Shown here: one piece after another, positions 1 through 9,902 of the stretch | How positions within the stretch are numbered: position 1 is the first letter of the stretch | How the letters are laid out: every line of letters starts with the position of its first letter | Assembly: GCA_030272585.1 (NCBI GenBank) | Contig: BSYQ01000002.1 | Coordinates: 4,030,001 to 4,094,000 of the forward strand | Reading direction: 5' to 3' | DNA length: 64,000 nucleotides | DNA from: Bryopsis sp. KO-2023 | Taxonomy: Eukaryota; Chlorophyta; Ulvophyceae; Bryopsidales; Bryopsidaceae | Notes under the pieces: generated by a model | Seen by the model: only the letters and a program-made list of their open reading frames with translations | What the model was told of the DNA's origin: nothing | Databases searched by the model: none | Position numbers and translations under genes: made by a program

Positions 1-1280
1 TTCGAAAAAAAAGTGAGATTTAAAAAAAGAAGAGGATGGGGAAACTGAAAGCGGTTTTTTTTTTCCTCTCCATGCGCGGGATGCGCACGTGGATAGTAAC
101 GAAAACAAAAAAACTCAGCTCCTCACACACAAGGGGTGGTTTTTGCTTTTCTTACCAAGGGTTTCTTTTGTTTTTTTCTGGTTCTATCCTTTTTTCTGTT
201 TTTTGCCCGCCACGCACGCCGCCACTTGAAAACCCAGTCGCCGGTTGCGGCGCTGAAGTCACCCCAGTCGCGCGATTTTGCGACCCCCCACCCCCAACAC
301 CTTTTGTTCTGTTATATCTATTGCGAAAAGGTGCTGCTGCACCTCCAGCACCCCCACCCGGCTGGCGCAAACGCCGGCAACTACCGAAAACTTAAGAAAC
401 CCATCCGAAACTCAAGTAAAACTGTGACAATATCGTTCCAGAAATCCACACACAATACACCCTCAGGTCATTGCTGTTCTTGGGTGCAAAACCCCGCTCG
501 ACGCCATGCAATGACGTGATCAACGCCCTGTTTGGTCGTCAAGGTGCTGTTTGGAGAAACGAAAACCCACGGCGCCGTTTCTGAGGCGGACATACCTGCA
601 TTACAAAGAAACGGCGGAAAAAACAAGGTCGTTCCCCCCCCCCCGAGTCGATTGGCCGCCATGAACTGCGAGAAAAAGCTGACTTTGTCGGCAACGAACG
701 GCGATATCTATTGAGGTGCTGTTCACTTTTAGCGCCGAACTTCGTTTGGTGGTCGAAATGGTTTGTATTCCAGAGGGGCTGTTGTAGTGGTGGTAATTAC
801 CATAGAACCGTTATATATTACCGCTATCTATTACCGTTATAATAACGCAGGGCGTAAGGTTCGTCTTCGCTGCGCAAAACCCCACCCGCCGCCACCTAGA
901 ATGCCGAAAACTGAATCGATGCTCATGTTGTACCAGCCTAACAGTTTTTCCATGTTTTCTTTTTAAAACAAAAACGCACCACCGATTTTTCTTGAATGCT
1001 TTCCGTTCTGCCGATAAAATTACAATAAACTTCGCCCCCTATAATAATAATAATAACACTTTCTGGGGTCCTCGACAAGGTTCAGCATACTTTTTAAATG
1101 CCTGGTTTTTGCTTCTCATGATCAAGTGTTGGGCAAGTTTTTTTTCTAGTGCTTTGATCTGCTCATTTTTCTTTCACTTAACTCAAATACTATTCAGATT
1201 GCACATAGATCTCATTGCAACACTGTTGCAGTGTCTTTCGATTTCTCTCTCCACTGTTTCTGCCCCCCCCCCTGACGTTC
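1..1280. other. no supported gene
   Basis: Short overlapping reading frames on both strands, none with a start, splice or domain pattern I can defend. The stretch holds poly-T and poly-C runs and a few short AAT repeats near 1041-1056. I see nothing that needs annotation. Confidence 0.4.
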
Positions 1281-1993
1281 CTAGCAGCACCTTCTTTTTG
1301 AACGCCTGAGTTTTTTCAAATTTGATAAAAACGGATCAGGGAGAACACAACAGGGAGAAGCCAAAGACAATCTCATTCCTGTTGCTTCTACCTGGGCGCC
1401 AGAGGAACCCACTCCAACGCAGAGCTCTGCGTTGCTCGAGCTGTTCATCAAAACATCCAACCCATCATTCCCCTGTCTTGTTGTAGTTTCACCCTCCGCC
1501 CCCACGCGTTTCCAGCGGCCGCCAGAAGATATTCCGGAATGTGGCTCCGACAGGGTGCAGCCAGGTCCGTCCAGGTGATTTTCTTTCGCCGAAGCTTTCA
1601 GGATTTCAATATCGTTCCACGAACCCTGAGAGATAAGCGTCCTTTCGTGTAAAACTGGAAGAAAGGAATTTTCGAGATTCCCATCGCCCCACACAGCCGC
1701 CTGACGTCCGCGCCGCCGACGTCTACCACCAGGAGCTGGATGTCAGGGTTTAGCCCAGAAAGTCGCCTGAGTTTGGGGAAGATGCGCGTGCACGTCTGGC
1801 ACGAGGAGGATTTGAAGTATACCAATGTCGTCGTGTTTTTGCGCGATGTAGTCGACAAGTACCGCTTCAGTTTCGACACACTGTTGATTTTGATGATGTT
1901 TTCAGCACCCTCGATCACTCTGAAGAAAAAAAGCAAGAAAACAAAAACACACACACAGCAATGTATCGCCATCAGCGACTGGACGTTTTTCAT
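1281..1993 (-). CDS. secreted thioredoxin-like protein, reading frame changes near the C-terminus
   Basis: The first frame runs from an ATG at 1993 for 131 codons. Residues 1-30 are a strongly hydrophobic signal peptide or anchor, ending near VIEGA. Residues 33-125 look like a thioredoxin fold: a beta strand (TLVYF), then CQTC at 65-68 in the active-site position, then KIPFFQFY with the expected cis-proline near 110. Thioredoxin domains normally run about 15 residues further than this frame allows. The missing C-terminal helix is present in the next frame (GSWNDIEILKAS), which stays open down to 1281. The switch falls between about 1612 and 1645, beside a TCTCTCAG that could be a splice acceptor, although any intron there would be only about 30 nt. 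So it is a frameshift, a tiny intron or a sequence error. The likely role is thiol-disulfide exchange in the secretory pathway. The family call is fairly good; the 3' end is uncertain. Confidence 0.55.
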
Positions 1994-1999
1994 TCACCA

Positions 2000-2695
2000 A
2001 GCACAGCCATCCATACGAAATGTGAAAAACCGAAAAACCTCACCCACCCGAGACTTCCGCCGCCATTTCCGCCAGCTCGTTCATTCGGCGCTTTTGGCTG
2101 TCGACAGCATGACAAGTTCTGTTAGAAGATAAACCCTCAAGAGATTCACAGCCTTGCATGGGTTTTCGATTAGCACTAATACGGACCTAGCTTCTGCCTC
2201 TTAACGCCTCCGAAGAGCGTCTGGATAGGGACAGAAGTACTCGTGTTTGGAGGAAGGGACTCAAAAAATGCCACGCGACAGCTGTGGCGCCCTCGAAAAT
2301 GACAGAGCGCATCTCAGAAACGACTCAGGGTGGCGGCTGTCGACCAGCCCGTGGGTCGAGTTTGCTTGAAGGCTTTTCATAGTTTGTTTCTCCAGAGTTC
2401 TTGAGTCAAAAAGCTCGAAGCAAGAGAGTGATTTCCGTTTAAATGGAAGGAAGGTCTGTAGTGCTGCGTCCCGCCTGACGCTGGTGATTATAATCAGTTG
2501 GTGTCGCGTTTGACGTATCTCTCGCCACCATCTCTCTTGGAAATTCCTCCAGGAAACTCCACCGAAGGTCTAGTTGAAGTGAGATCTTCTTCCACGGCGG
2601 TGTGCTATCGCATTTTGTTTGGCTAAGAGAGCCTCAGTCCTGGTGTCGCGGATACTATTTTGAAAGACGTTTTGTTTGACCTCGAAAGATTCCTC

Positions 2696-2726
<31 letters not shown>

Positions 2727-3020
2727 TTACGATATGAACTTCAAGGCGCGAGCAGGACGAAGCCCTAGACTCAGGTTGAGCAATGTCGGCGCACAGGTAA
2801 ATCCTTCTTGAATCTAAGCTCGTCAACTTCCGACACTTCTGTGAATTTGTTTGCTGTGTTTTTCTCGAAACGGTATTCGCTCCATGAAGTTTCAGAAAAA
2901 CGGTGGTTTGAAATTAGGTCGCCAGCGGTCCCTGTGTCCGACGACTTGACTTGGTGATCGGGTCGTGGTGGTGTTTTCGGCCCAAGTTCTTTCCCGCGCC
3001 TGGAAATTCATTGACAGACG
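2000..3020. other. no supported gene; GT microsatellite
   Basis: Apart from a GT-rich microsatellite at about 2694-2727 and one weak minus-strand exon-like frame near 2720-2850 (CA-acceptor and GTAAAC donor, phase not compatible with its neighbour), I see nothing to support here. Confidence 0.4.
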
Positions 3021-3026
3021 CTTACT

Positions 3027-3267
3027 CTTTTTCGTTAATGTTGTGCACACTACCCGCCGTCACTGAATTCTCTCCATCACCTTTAAATGTGTCAATAAAA
3101 ATAGAGTCTGATATGTTTGTTTCAGGGATGTGCAAGCGTCGGTCCCTCCTGATTGCTGAACACTGGCTGGAGGAGCCACTCTGCTTTCCCAAAACTGATG
3201 CTCCCCCAAGCGATAATTTCATTGTTTTGCCGAGTTCGCAAGTTTTCTCAAGCGAAAACGGAGCTGT
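3027..3267 (-). CDS. candidate internal exon, hypothetical protein
   Basis: Minus-strand open stretch bounded by a good acceptor (pyrimidine-rich tract ending CCTCACAG at about 3268) and a good donor (GTAAGC at about 3026). It encodes roughly 80 residues including PFSLEKTCEL and FKGDGENSVTAG, with no recognisable domain. The sequence upstream of the acceptor would read as a hydrophobic signal-like segment, but it lacks an ATG. No downstream exon with matching phase was found, so the gene model is incomplete. It could be a relic. Confidence 0.3.
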
Positions 3268-3494
3268 GAGGACGCCGAGCACGAGAAAACAGACAAACAA
3301 CAACCCCCCCCCTCCCTCTCTCGTCCCTACGTTGCCGAGATTACATCAGGAACACTGGAGGACTGAGAAAAGAATCAAACTTGGAAAGACTTTCTATGGC
3401 TGCACACATTGTTAAGGCTTGAGTTGGAACAGATGCGGACATCAACCTATGTAATAACATAAATTTTATCACAATTTTAACGAACCCAAAATTT

Positions 3495-3758
3495 TTATCC
3501 CAAAAAACTCCCCGAAACTGAAAACCCCCTAGAAATTCGACAATATTCGTCTTCTGATCTCTTTTGTTCGCTCAATACCCAACCCATAAGCCTTTGGACC
3601 GATCGGTTACTGTCCAAAAACATCAGAAAAAAAACAGAACCTTCCTTGACAGTTTCTAATTCTACCACGCAACGACCAGCAACCTCCAGGTTCGACCCAA
3701 AAAGCCTCAGAAATTCGACGAGTGAAAAACCTCCGACATCAGCCCCCACAAACAACAA
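3495..3758 (-). CDS. hypothetical protein, 87 codons
   Basis: Open minus-strand frame with mixed hydrophobic and charged composition (LVEFLRLFGSNLEVAG, WVLSEQKRSEDEY). It starts at a non-ATG codon, so if real it is an exon rather than a whole gene. It lies 230 bp upstream of, and on the same strand as, the candidate exon at 3027-3267. I do not recognise it. Confidence 0.22.
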   Translation of the reverse strand: MLFVGADVGGFSLVEFLRLFGSNLEVAGRCVVELETVKEGSVFFLMFLDSNRSVQRLMGWVLSEQKRSEDEYCRISRGFSVSGSFLG

Positions 3759-3759
3759 C

Positions 3760-5400
3760 TTTGAAAAACACTAATGACTGACTTCAATCAAGACAATTCC
3801 AAATATTGTACTGAAACTACCTAAACTTGTTACCCCCCCACTATTTCAACTCAAATACCCAGTACAAATACAAGTTTACCAATCTAGGAGGAGGGGGTAT
3901 GCTCCATCTGCACGGGGTTCATCCATCTATCTCCTTCTCTCTTTCTGTTATGATTTCTCAGCAACCCCACAGGCTTCAGCGTTTCGCGACTTTTGCGTTG
4001 ATACTAGTCGTCAATTCAGGAATAGGGAGCCCGGGTTGTCTAGACTGTGCATCGCCTGGAGAAGAGAACAGTCCAACTTTTCGTCGCCGAAACTAAAAAA
4101 ATATATAAATAAATATCCTTAGTCGTGATTTCAAAGCTCCAACCCCGCTTACCTCGTCATCCAAATCGTCGTGACTGCCCTTGACCTTTTCAGCTGGGTG
4201 CTAAACCAAAGCGCCGCCACTCGAAAAAAACTCTCAGCTCACGGGTGCAGATTGTGTTGTACATACATCGCGACACCGAAAACTGAAAACTCCTCCGGTG
4301 CTGAGCGCTTTGGTGCGACTCCAAGCAGACCCTAACACAGCAAGCGTCTTACTTCACGTTTTTTATTGGTGTGGAGCCATTTAACCCCTGTGGTAGCGCT
4401 AAGTCGGCGCTAAGTCGGCGCTAAGTCGGCGCTAAGTCGGCTAAGTCTTTTAATATATGTATATATATATATATATAAGTCGGCACGGTGCCAATATTTG
4501 CACCCTCAGTGCGACTCAGAGTGGTTCAGCGAGAGAAGTCTTGATTGTTGATCACACTTTGCAACTGGAAAGGAAAAAGAGCAGAATCGCATGTTTCGAG
4601 AAATTGGTTTTAAGAAAAAGAAAAGAATCACATGTTTGGAGAAAATGGAAGGGGAGAAGAAGGGCAGAATCGCAAGTTTGGAGAAACTAGTTTGCTGGCC
4701 TGAGCTGTTGATTTGGTACGAGAGGAACCCCACTCTTGCGCTTATCGACTTACCGACTTTCTGAATGTGGCGAGCACGATCAACAAAGCAACCAGAACGT
4801 CATTCGTAGCTCCCCTGAACACCTCCTCTGAACACCTCCCCTTAACGCATCATCGTCGACCCTGCAATACGAGATTTCAATGATACGTGAAAGAGGTGAG
4901 GAGAGGTGTGAATAAAAGAGAAAACGTCAAAAACAACAAGCCATCCGATTGTTCAATTCTTCGAGGCGGAAAATAACAAAAAAAAAGAAAAGAAACAAGA
5001 AAAGAAGAACAAGCAACTACAGTTGTTCATATGACTGACCACATCCGTTTCCCCTCTTCTCCTTCGTTTTACGCAAACAACCCTCTCACTGTGAAGCGTA
5101 TTTCGAATTTATCGGGAAGAATCGCCAGGTGTCACACATGTTGAGCCACTGGGTTTTTTTAAACTCACCTCTGTTTTCTTTTCCATCCACACGCTACTTT
5201 TCCTCTGCTGCCTTCCTTCCTGAGTCGCACTCTGCGACATGAACCCCGTGCATGAAGCTTCCCCCCCCTCCCCCTGTTTTTCACTACTCCCCTAACTACT
5301 CAGGGGTACCAACCCCCTTCCCCCTCCTCCTCTCCCTGTAAAGATGCAAATGGCGGCTAAGAAATTGTCACGAAAACGTCACAGCGGTTTTACATGGCTT
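3760..5400. other. intergenic, no supported gene
   Basis: Only short frames. Purine-rich tracts occur near 4600-4680 and 4980-5010. A small tandem repeat near 4396-4446 is listed separately. Confidence 0.4.
4396..4448 (+). repeat. short tandem repeat, 11-bp unit, followed by TA repeat
   Basis: GCTAAGTCGGC is repeated four to five times head to tail and is followed at 4455-4476 by an alternating TA tract. This is a simple satellite-like tract with no coding meaning. Confidence 0.8.
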
Positions 5401-5403
5401 TGA

Positions 5404-5895
5404 TCACAAAAAAAACACACACATAGCTTCTTTTTTTTTCAATCGTACCGAGCTTTCGCTATGAGTGTCGTCGTCAGATGACGACGAGTCACTGGTGTAA
5501 TCGTCGACTGTGGCTGGTGGGGGGGTATGGTTATATCTCCTGTCCAATTCGTTGTTGATAAATATAGTCGCGATAACCATACCGACTCCAAACAGAAATT
5601 TGAGCAAGGCCATTGCCACCAAAAAGTTTTTGTATAACCACTCTCGTTTTTCAGGACTGTTTTTTGACGAAGACACAAGAAGAAGAGCAGCGTACAGTGC
5701 GATACAAATGCCTTGGTCAGAATCCCCTTCTTCCCGCTCGTTTTTTGATGATGTAATATCTGTCACTTCCCTGCTCTAAAAAAAAAGAAAAAAAAAGAAA
5801 CAAAGAAAAAAGAAAGAAGAAATCCGGCGTTACGCATAGCATAGTTCTTGCACACAGATCATGAAATGAAAACTTGCGTTCATGATGAAAGTCAT
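5404..5895 (-). CDS. small two-exon membrane protein
   Basis: Proposed exon 1 is 5895-5834 (ATG at 5895) and exon 2 is 5773-5404, with a 60-nt intron GTAACG...AG (5833-5774). The coding length is 432 nt, exactly 143 codons plus stop. The nearer TAG acceptor two bases upstream would give an immediate stop, so the AGAG acceptor is chosen on phase. The N-terminus is hydrophobic (FIMNASFHFMICV). A stretch ICIALYAALLLVS and a clear membrane helix, VAMALLKFLFGVGMVIATIF, follow. The C-terminal tail is acidic and Ser/Asp-rich (SDSSSSDDDTHSESS). I do not recognise the family. The CACTA transposon begins about 210 bp upstream of the start, so its promoter region is probably disrupted. The start is uncertain because the frame is open a little further upstream. 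Confidence 0.5.
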
Positions 5896-6103
5896 TTCCA
5901 GAATGGAGTTGCAACTCAATTGACACCACCAGTTTTTGGCCTTCCGCTTGGAATATTTTCCGTGACGGACGCACACGGTTTTAGCCGTCCATCGACAGGG
6001 GCGCCGAGTATGCAATTATTACCGCAGCAAAAGCGACGTCTAGAAACGTACCCACCCAGGAAGCGCATACATTTCTCGCACCCCAGCAGTTTCAAAAAAG
6101 TTT

Positions 6104-6106
6104 GTT
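6104..6106. repeat. target-site duplication GTT, left copy
   Basis: GTT directly abuts CACTATGGG at 6107 and is repeated at 9900-9902 right after the other terminus. A 3-bp duplication is the hallmark of the CACTA/EnSpm superfamily. Confidence 0.85.
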
Positions 6107-6135
6107 CACTATGGGAAATTCACCCCTGTGCGACC
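6107..6135 (+). repeat. CACTA element terminal inverted repeat, left
   Basis: 29 bp, matching the reverse complement of 9871-9899 at 28 positions (T versus C at position 14). It ends in the GTGCGACC motif that recurs throughout the subterminal regions. Confidence 0.9.
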
Positions 6136-6354
6136 AAACTTGTAATGTCGCAGTGAAGTGTACAGAGTCGTGCACGCGACGTCAACGGTCGCACCCCTGT
6201 GCGCCCAGGTAGCCACCCGTATTCGACCTAAAATTTAAAGTCGCACAGAGGTGACGTCTTTGATGCAGTCCCCACTCGCAGAGACAAAAAACAGTCGCAC
6301 CTGTGTGCGACATAAGTGTGTGCGACCGAAATATTGAGGTCGCAGAAGCTTTAG

Positions 6355-6535
6355 GTCGCAGGGGTGTGCGACCAGGTAGCCACCCATATGCGACCGAAAC
6401 AAAAATCGTCACAGTCAGGTCGCAGGGGTGTGCGACCAGGTAGCCACCCATATGCGACCGAAACAAGAATCGTCACAGTCAGGTCGCAAAAGTGTGCGAC
6501 CAAGTAGCCACCCATATGCGACCGTTGGTTGTGTT
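6355..6535 (+). repeat. three tandem copies of a 64-bp subterminal unit
   Basis: Units start at 6355, 6419 and 6483, each opening with GTCGCA and holding GTGTGCGACC, a TAGCCACCCATATGCGACC segment and, in the first two, ATCGTCACAGTCAG. The first two differ by one base; the third diverges after its GCGACC. The unit places GTGCGAC motifs in both orientations at fixed spacing. It is probably part of the transposase-recognition region. Confidence 0.9.
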
Positions 6536-7487
6536 GTGCGACTCGAATAGAGTCGTGGAAATTGAGTCGCATGCAGGTGCGACCAGACAACCAAAAAAAA
6601 CAACATTAAACTCATATTACATATCATTCCTTCCCCCACCCCCAATAAACAACAATTCCCACCCAGAGCAAGGTAAAACATCGTTCAAATATATTCCAAT
6701 TCCCATACAACTTCACCATTCCAATCTTTCTCGATCAAAACATCCACCTCTCTTCCAGTCTGAGTTTCTCTAGAAATTCCATTTTGAATTACAGAATGAA
6801 GTGTGGTTTCCAGCAAGAGCCCTCGTCAAAATCAACAAGCAAATCCATACCCCCCTCATCACACTTCCTTTCCCCACAGTGTAACCCCCCCTGCCACCCT
6901 TGATGCCCCCATCGTACCACAGACATACCCCCTTCAAGAATAGGGAACCGGGGCAAACAGAGCACCGGAATTCGTATCGTTATTTGCTCCCCACAACCGT
7001 GATTGCCGGCCACCTCTTCGGATCGTTGATCGACTGCCCTTCATGCAGCTTTCCATTCCGACCACTGATACCCCTCCATTTTCTGAATACTCTGATTAGG
7101 CTGTGGAAGGCATAGGAAAACAAGAATTTCAGTCGACACTAGCTGAAATTTGGTGGAATTTCAGGCCACCAGCGTGTAGGCCTCTTCGAACAGGAAGCCG
7201 AGTATTAACACGGGAATGGCTGGGATGGCATGTTGATAAAACATGTGATCTGCAGGCTCCCATTTCACAGCCGATTCTCGTAACATTTTGTCTTCTTCAT
7301 CCAGGTCAGAATTCCCTTACAAAAATAACAAAAAGAAAAGGCGTCGATCTCGAAGCAGCTTTTGCTGGGGGGGGTACGTTTCATGAACCAAACAAAACCC
7401 TTTGAAAACATGAATAGGAAAGGGAAGAAAGAGGGGTGATTGTTTTGGTGTGTTTTACCTCACATGGATTCCACCCTCTTGACCAGC

Positions 7488-9317
7488 TCAGATGCTGTCG
7501 AAGTGTCTCTTTCGACCAGCGACAGTAAGAACCTTCCTCCTTGAGCAATTGTCCACACCAACATGGACATCGCCCCCCATATCAGCGATGCATCCGTGGA
7601 GCTGGCCTGAACCACTGCACCACCCAACCCCATTTTTTTATCTATTCACATTCTTGTACACACCTCTTTCAAGCTTAGTCTGGCAGTTCAACTAACTATA
7701 CGGTTTCTTCAGGCAAAACATTTCCAACTGTGAGGGAGTGCAATGCTTTTTCCTTTATTTCGTTGTTTTATTTTGAGTTGCTCCAAGGCTGAAAGCGTTA
7801 TGGATTCTACCCACAGTGGTGAATTAAACAAATGCAATTATCCCAATCGAACTGCTGGACAAAGCCGGAAAAAAAAATAATCAAAATAAAAATAATATCT
7901 GAGGAAAACCTGAGAATGCTTCCAGCCAAAACAACTTGCAGAAGCCAGCGAGACCGATCATCAACGCAAGTTGCTGTTTACGGAGCATCGATTTCCCGAA
8001 AATTTGCACATCGAAAGCCACCTCCAGCAAAATCAGCGAAAAGCAAATCCAGGTGATAAGGAAAACCACGCCTTGAAGCACAACCCCAGAACAAGGGACA
8101 AAAACTGCGAAACACAGACGCACCTGAAACCAAGTCAAAAACACATGATAGGCACCAAAAAAAACCCAATTCTTTCATGAGCGAGCATGTGAAAAAATTG
8201 CAAGCAGCTTCCTGTTGCCCTTTCAGATCCTTGATTATGGAGGGTTTCCGCAACTGCTTGCCATTGGCCAAACTTTGTCCAATGCACAACTGTGAATTCG
8301 ACTTTTGAAGTAGGTGTTGATGGCAGAAAAAATGGAATATACACACACACACACAATATTTCCAGGAAATATTGGCATAAATTTTCAGCAGACAGTGACT
8401 GAGCTGCTACTCACTTGGATCGCGTGGACAAGCGTGACTAATAGATTGGCGCGGAGCCTCATCCAGCTATAGCTTTTCAGGGAAACTATTCCAGCCAGGC
8501 TTAATCCCCATAGGACAAGCGGCAACGGAATCATGTGCCAAAATGCAATTAGAAACGGAGTTTTCACCAGCCGAGCGCATCTCTGTCGCAAACAAAATAA
8601 AGCCACTCTTCACCTTACAGCGAAAGGCTTGTTTTTTGGGATTGTATGTTCCTATCTTCCTTCTTGCAATGATGATTGTCACTTTTTTTCGCACTGAGAA
8701 TTGTTATGTTCGCCTATTTCCAGGAACAGGCTGGAAGTCGAAGGGAAACAAAGATTAAAAAACGACACATATATAGAAGCTTTTTCTGCAACAAAATACA
8801 CAGCTGGATCTGCATCCTATCTTTCTGATTTTGATTGGCTATAAGCAACTCCCAGGCCCAACCCCCCAAACATCATTAATAAAATAAAACATTAGAAAAT
8901 CTTGTTTGACAGGACACCCCCCCCTCCCTCGTCTTTACATTTTCCCAGTTTTTTTCAATTTGATCAAAGAGGGTTTCTTACTTTTGTTTTTTTTTTTTTA
9001 AACATAATCAGCTTCCCAATTACAACCAAAACAATTACCTCCAGCAGCACCAGCCCAGCAGCTTGGCAGGCAGCATACACAGCCAAGAACACGTAATACT
9101 TAGAGCCTTGAATCACTCGTCCCACTGCTTCAATATCCTGGTCTTCCGCTTCGACACTCCCTTCCACTCCAAGGCCCCCCCCTTGCTGCAACTTTCTCTT
9201 TCATTCGTTCAGAGTTTTCCCCTTCTCAGCTTGCTCCTTCAAAGCTTTTTGAAAGTAGTCCTGACCGGCTTTCCGCAGCGCCTCTCTTTTGGGTGCTTCG
9301 CCATCATTCGACTCCAT
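7488..9317 (-). pseudogene. captured four-exon multi-pass membrane protein gene with one in-frame TGA
   Basis: Model: exon 1 9317-9039, exon 2 8582-8415, exon 3 8123-7910, exon 4 7615-7488. All three introns are GT-AG and the phases agree (0, 0, 1). Total length is 789 nt, which is 262 codons plus stop. The start is an ATG (MESNDGEAPKREAL) with a charged N-terminal helix of about 40 residues. Membrane segments are visible at about 75-92 (YVFLAVYAACQAAGLVLL), 103-128 (FLIAFWHMIPLPLVLWG), 152-185 (two, including VVFLITWICFSLILL) and 200-218. Codon 39 (9203-9201) is TGA in an otherwise continuous exon, and no splice pair removes it. The gene lies wholly inside the CACTA element, antisense to its left-to-right order. 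Family unknown. A captured, mutated host gene is the simplest reading; an intact element passenger with readthrough is less likely. Confidence 0.6.
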
Positions 9318-9544
9318 TTCCAATCTGGCAAGCCCCCCCAAACACGGAAGCCAAGGAAAAATCCCTGACGAACAGAGCCGCGTCTTGAAGCAGCGTTCTC
9401 GTGGCGGCGCTGCGATGGTAGGCGCTGGGCTGGAAGCAGGGTACCGAAGAAAATGAAACCAAACGGCGTATAGGTTTTGTTGTTGCAGTGATTAGTCATA
9501 TCGCTGCTGGCCACGGATTAGGAAGAAGAAGAAAAAAAATACAA

Positions 9545-9660
9545 GTCGCACACGAAGTCGCACACGAAGTCGCACACGCTGTGCGACTAAAGTGAAAGTC
9601 GCACATCGTGTGCGACCTGTTTGTTTCCCGGTGCGACCTTATCAGTTCAGTCGCACATCG
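9545..9660. repeat. right subterminal GTCGCAC cluster of the CACTA element
   Basis: Three consecutive AAGTCGCACACG units are followed by GTGCGACT, GTCGCACATCGTGTGCGACC and similar paired motifs. They mirror the left-end array. Confidence 0.8.
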
Positions 9661-9754
9661 CGTGCGACCTGCTTGTTCTCCGGTCCCCGACCCACCCTGA
9701 CGACTGTGTCGTCGAACATAAGAAAATGCTCCAATTTTCATTAGAGCTTTCAGA

Positions 9755-9825
9755 AGGGACGTCTGGGAGTCGAACCCAGATACGCCGAACGTCCCCGAAG
9801 CGTTAACCACTCTTTCGCTTCGTGG
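9755..9825 (-). ncRNA. tRNA-like relic near the right end of the CACTA element
   Basis: Read on the minus strand there is a D-arm-like segment (GAGTGGTTAACGC, resembling box A) and a perfect T-arm (CTGGG, TTCGACT, CCCAG; box B). GGGACG downstream of the D-arm also pairs with CGTCCC after the T-arm. The anticodon arm cannot be folded with a variable loop, and no matching 5' acceptor strand is visible. It looks like a degenerate tRNA or tRNA-derived element, not a working gene. Confidence 0.35.
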
Positions 9826-9870
9826 AAAGCGGCTTTGGCTTTCCAACCCTGTGCGACCGTATTTTCACAC

Positions 9871-9899
9871 GGTCGCACAGGGGTGGATTTCCCATAGTG
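9871..9899 (-). repeat. CACTA element terminal inverted repeat, right
   Basis: Reverse complement of 6107-6135 with one mismatch; it ends CCCATAGTG. It is followed directly by the second GTT. Confidence 0.9.
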
Positions 9900-9902
9900 G
9901 TT
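9900..9902. repeat. target-site duplication GTT, right copy
   Basis: Matches 6104-6106. Confidence 0.85.

Larger units (their letters stand above)
6107..9899. mobile_element. CACTA/EnSpm-type DNA transposon, 3793 bp, non-autonomous
   Basis: The left end begins CACTATGGGAAAT and the right end is its reverse complement. Over the 29 terminal bases (6107-6135 versus 9871-9899) the inverted repeats differ at one position. The flanks carry a 3-bp duplication, GTT. Just inside both ends are many copies of GTCGCAC and its complement, including a 64-bp tandem array on the left (6355-6535) and a cluster on the right (9545-9660). Subterminal repeat arrays of this kind are known in CACTA elements as transposase binding regions. 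No transposase-like protein is visible in any frame. Instead the interior holds a minus-strand, intron-containing membrane protein gene (7488-9317), which suggests a gene-capturing, non-autonomous copy. Confidence 0.85.

Noticed and set aside
36..519. Two overlapping plus-strand frames of about 120 codons at the left edge
   Set aside because: Pro/Phe-rich low-complexity translation of T- and C-rich DNA, with no support from splice sites or domains.
6355..6546. Tandem repeats considered as a CRISPR array
   Set aside because: Units are contiguous without unique spacers, sit in a CACTA subterminal region, and the DNA is eukaryotic.
6182..6681. Overlapping minus-strand frames with repeated GYLVAH-type segments
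   Set aside because: They are translations of the 64-bp tandem array.
7460..7615. Exon 4 of the captured gene first read as ending at TCCATGTGA
   Set aside because: Recounting a TTT run moves the frame; the stop is at 7488-7490, and only then is the total length a multiple of three.
5404..9317. One single minus-strand gene running from inside the CACTA element to 5404
   Set aside because: The inner gene ends at its own stop (7488-7490) and the outer one has its own start and matching phase; the transposon end lies between them.
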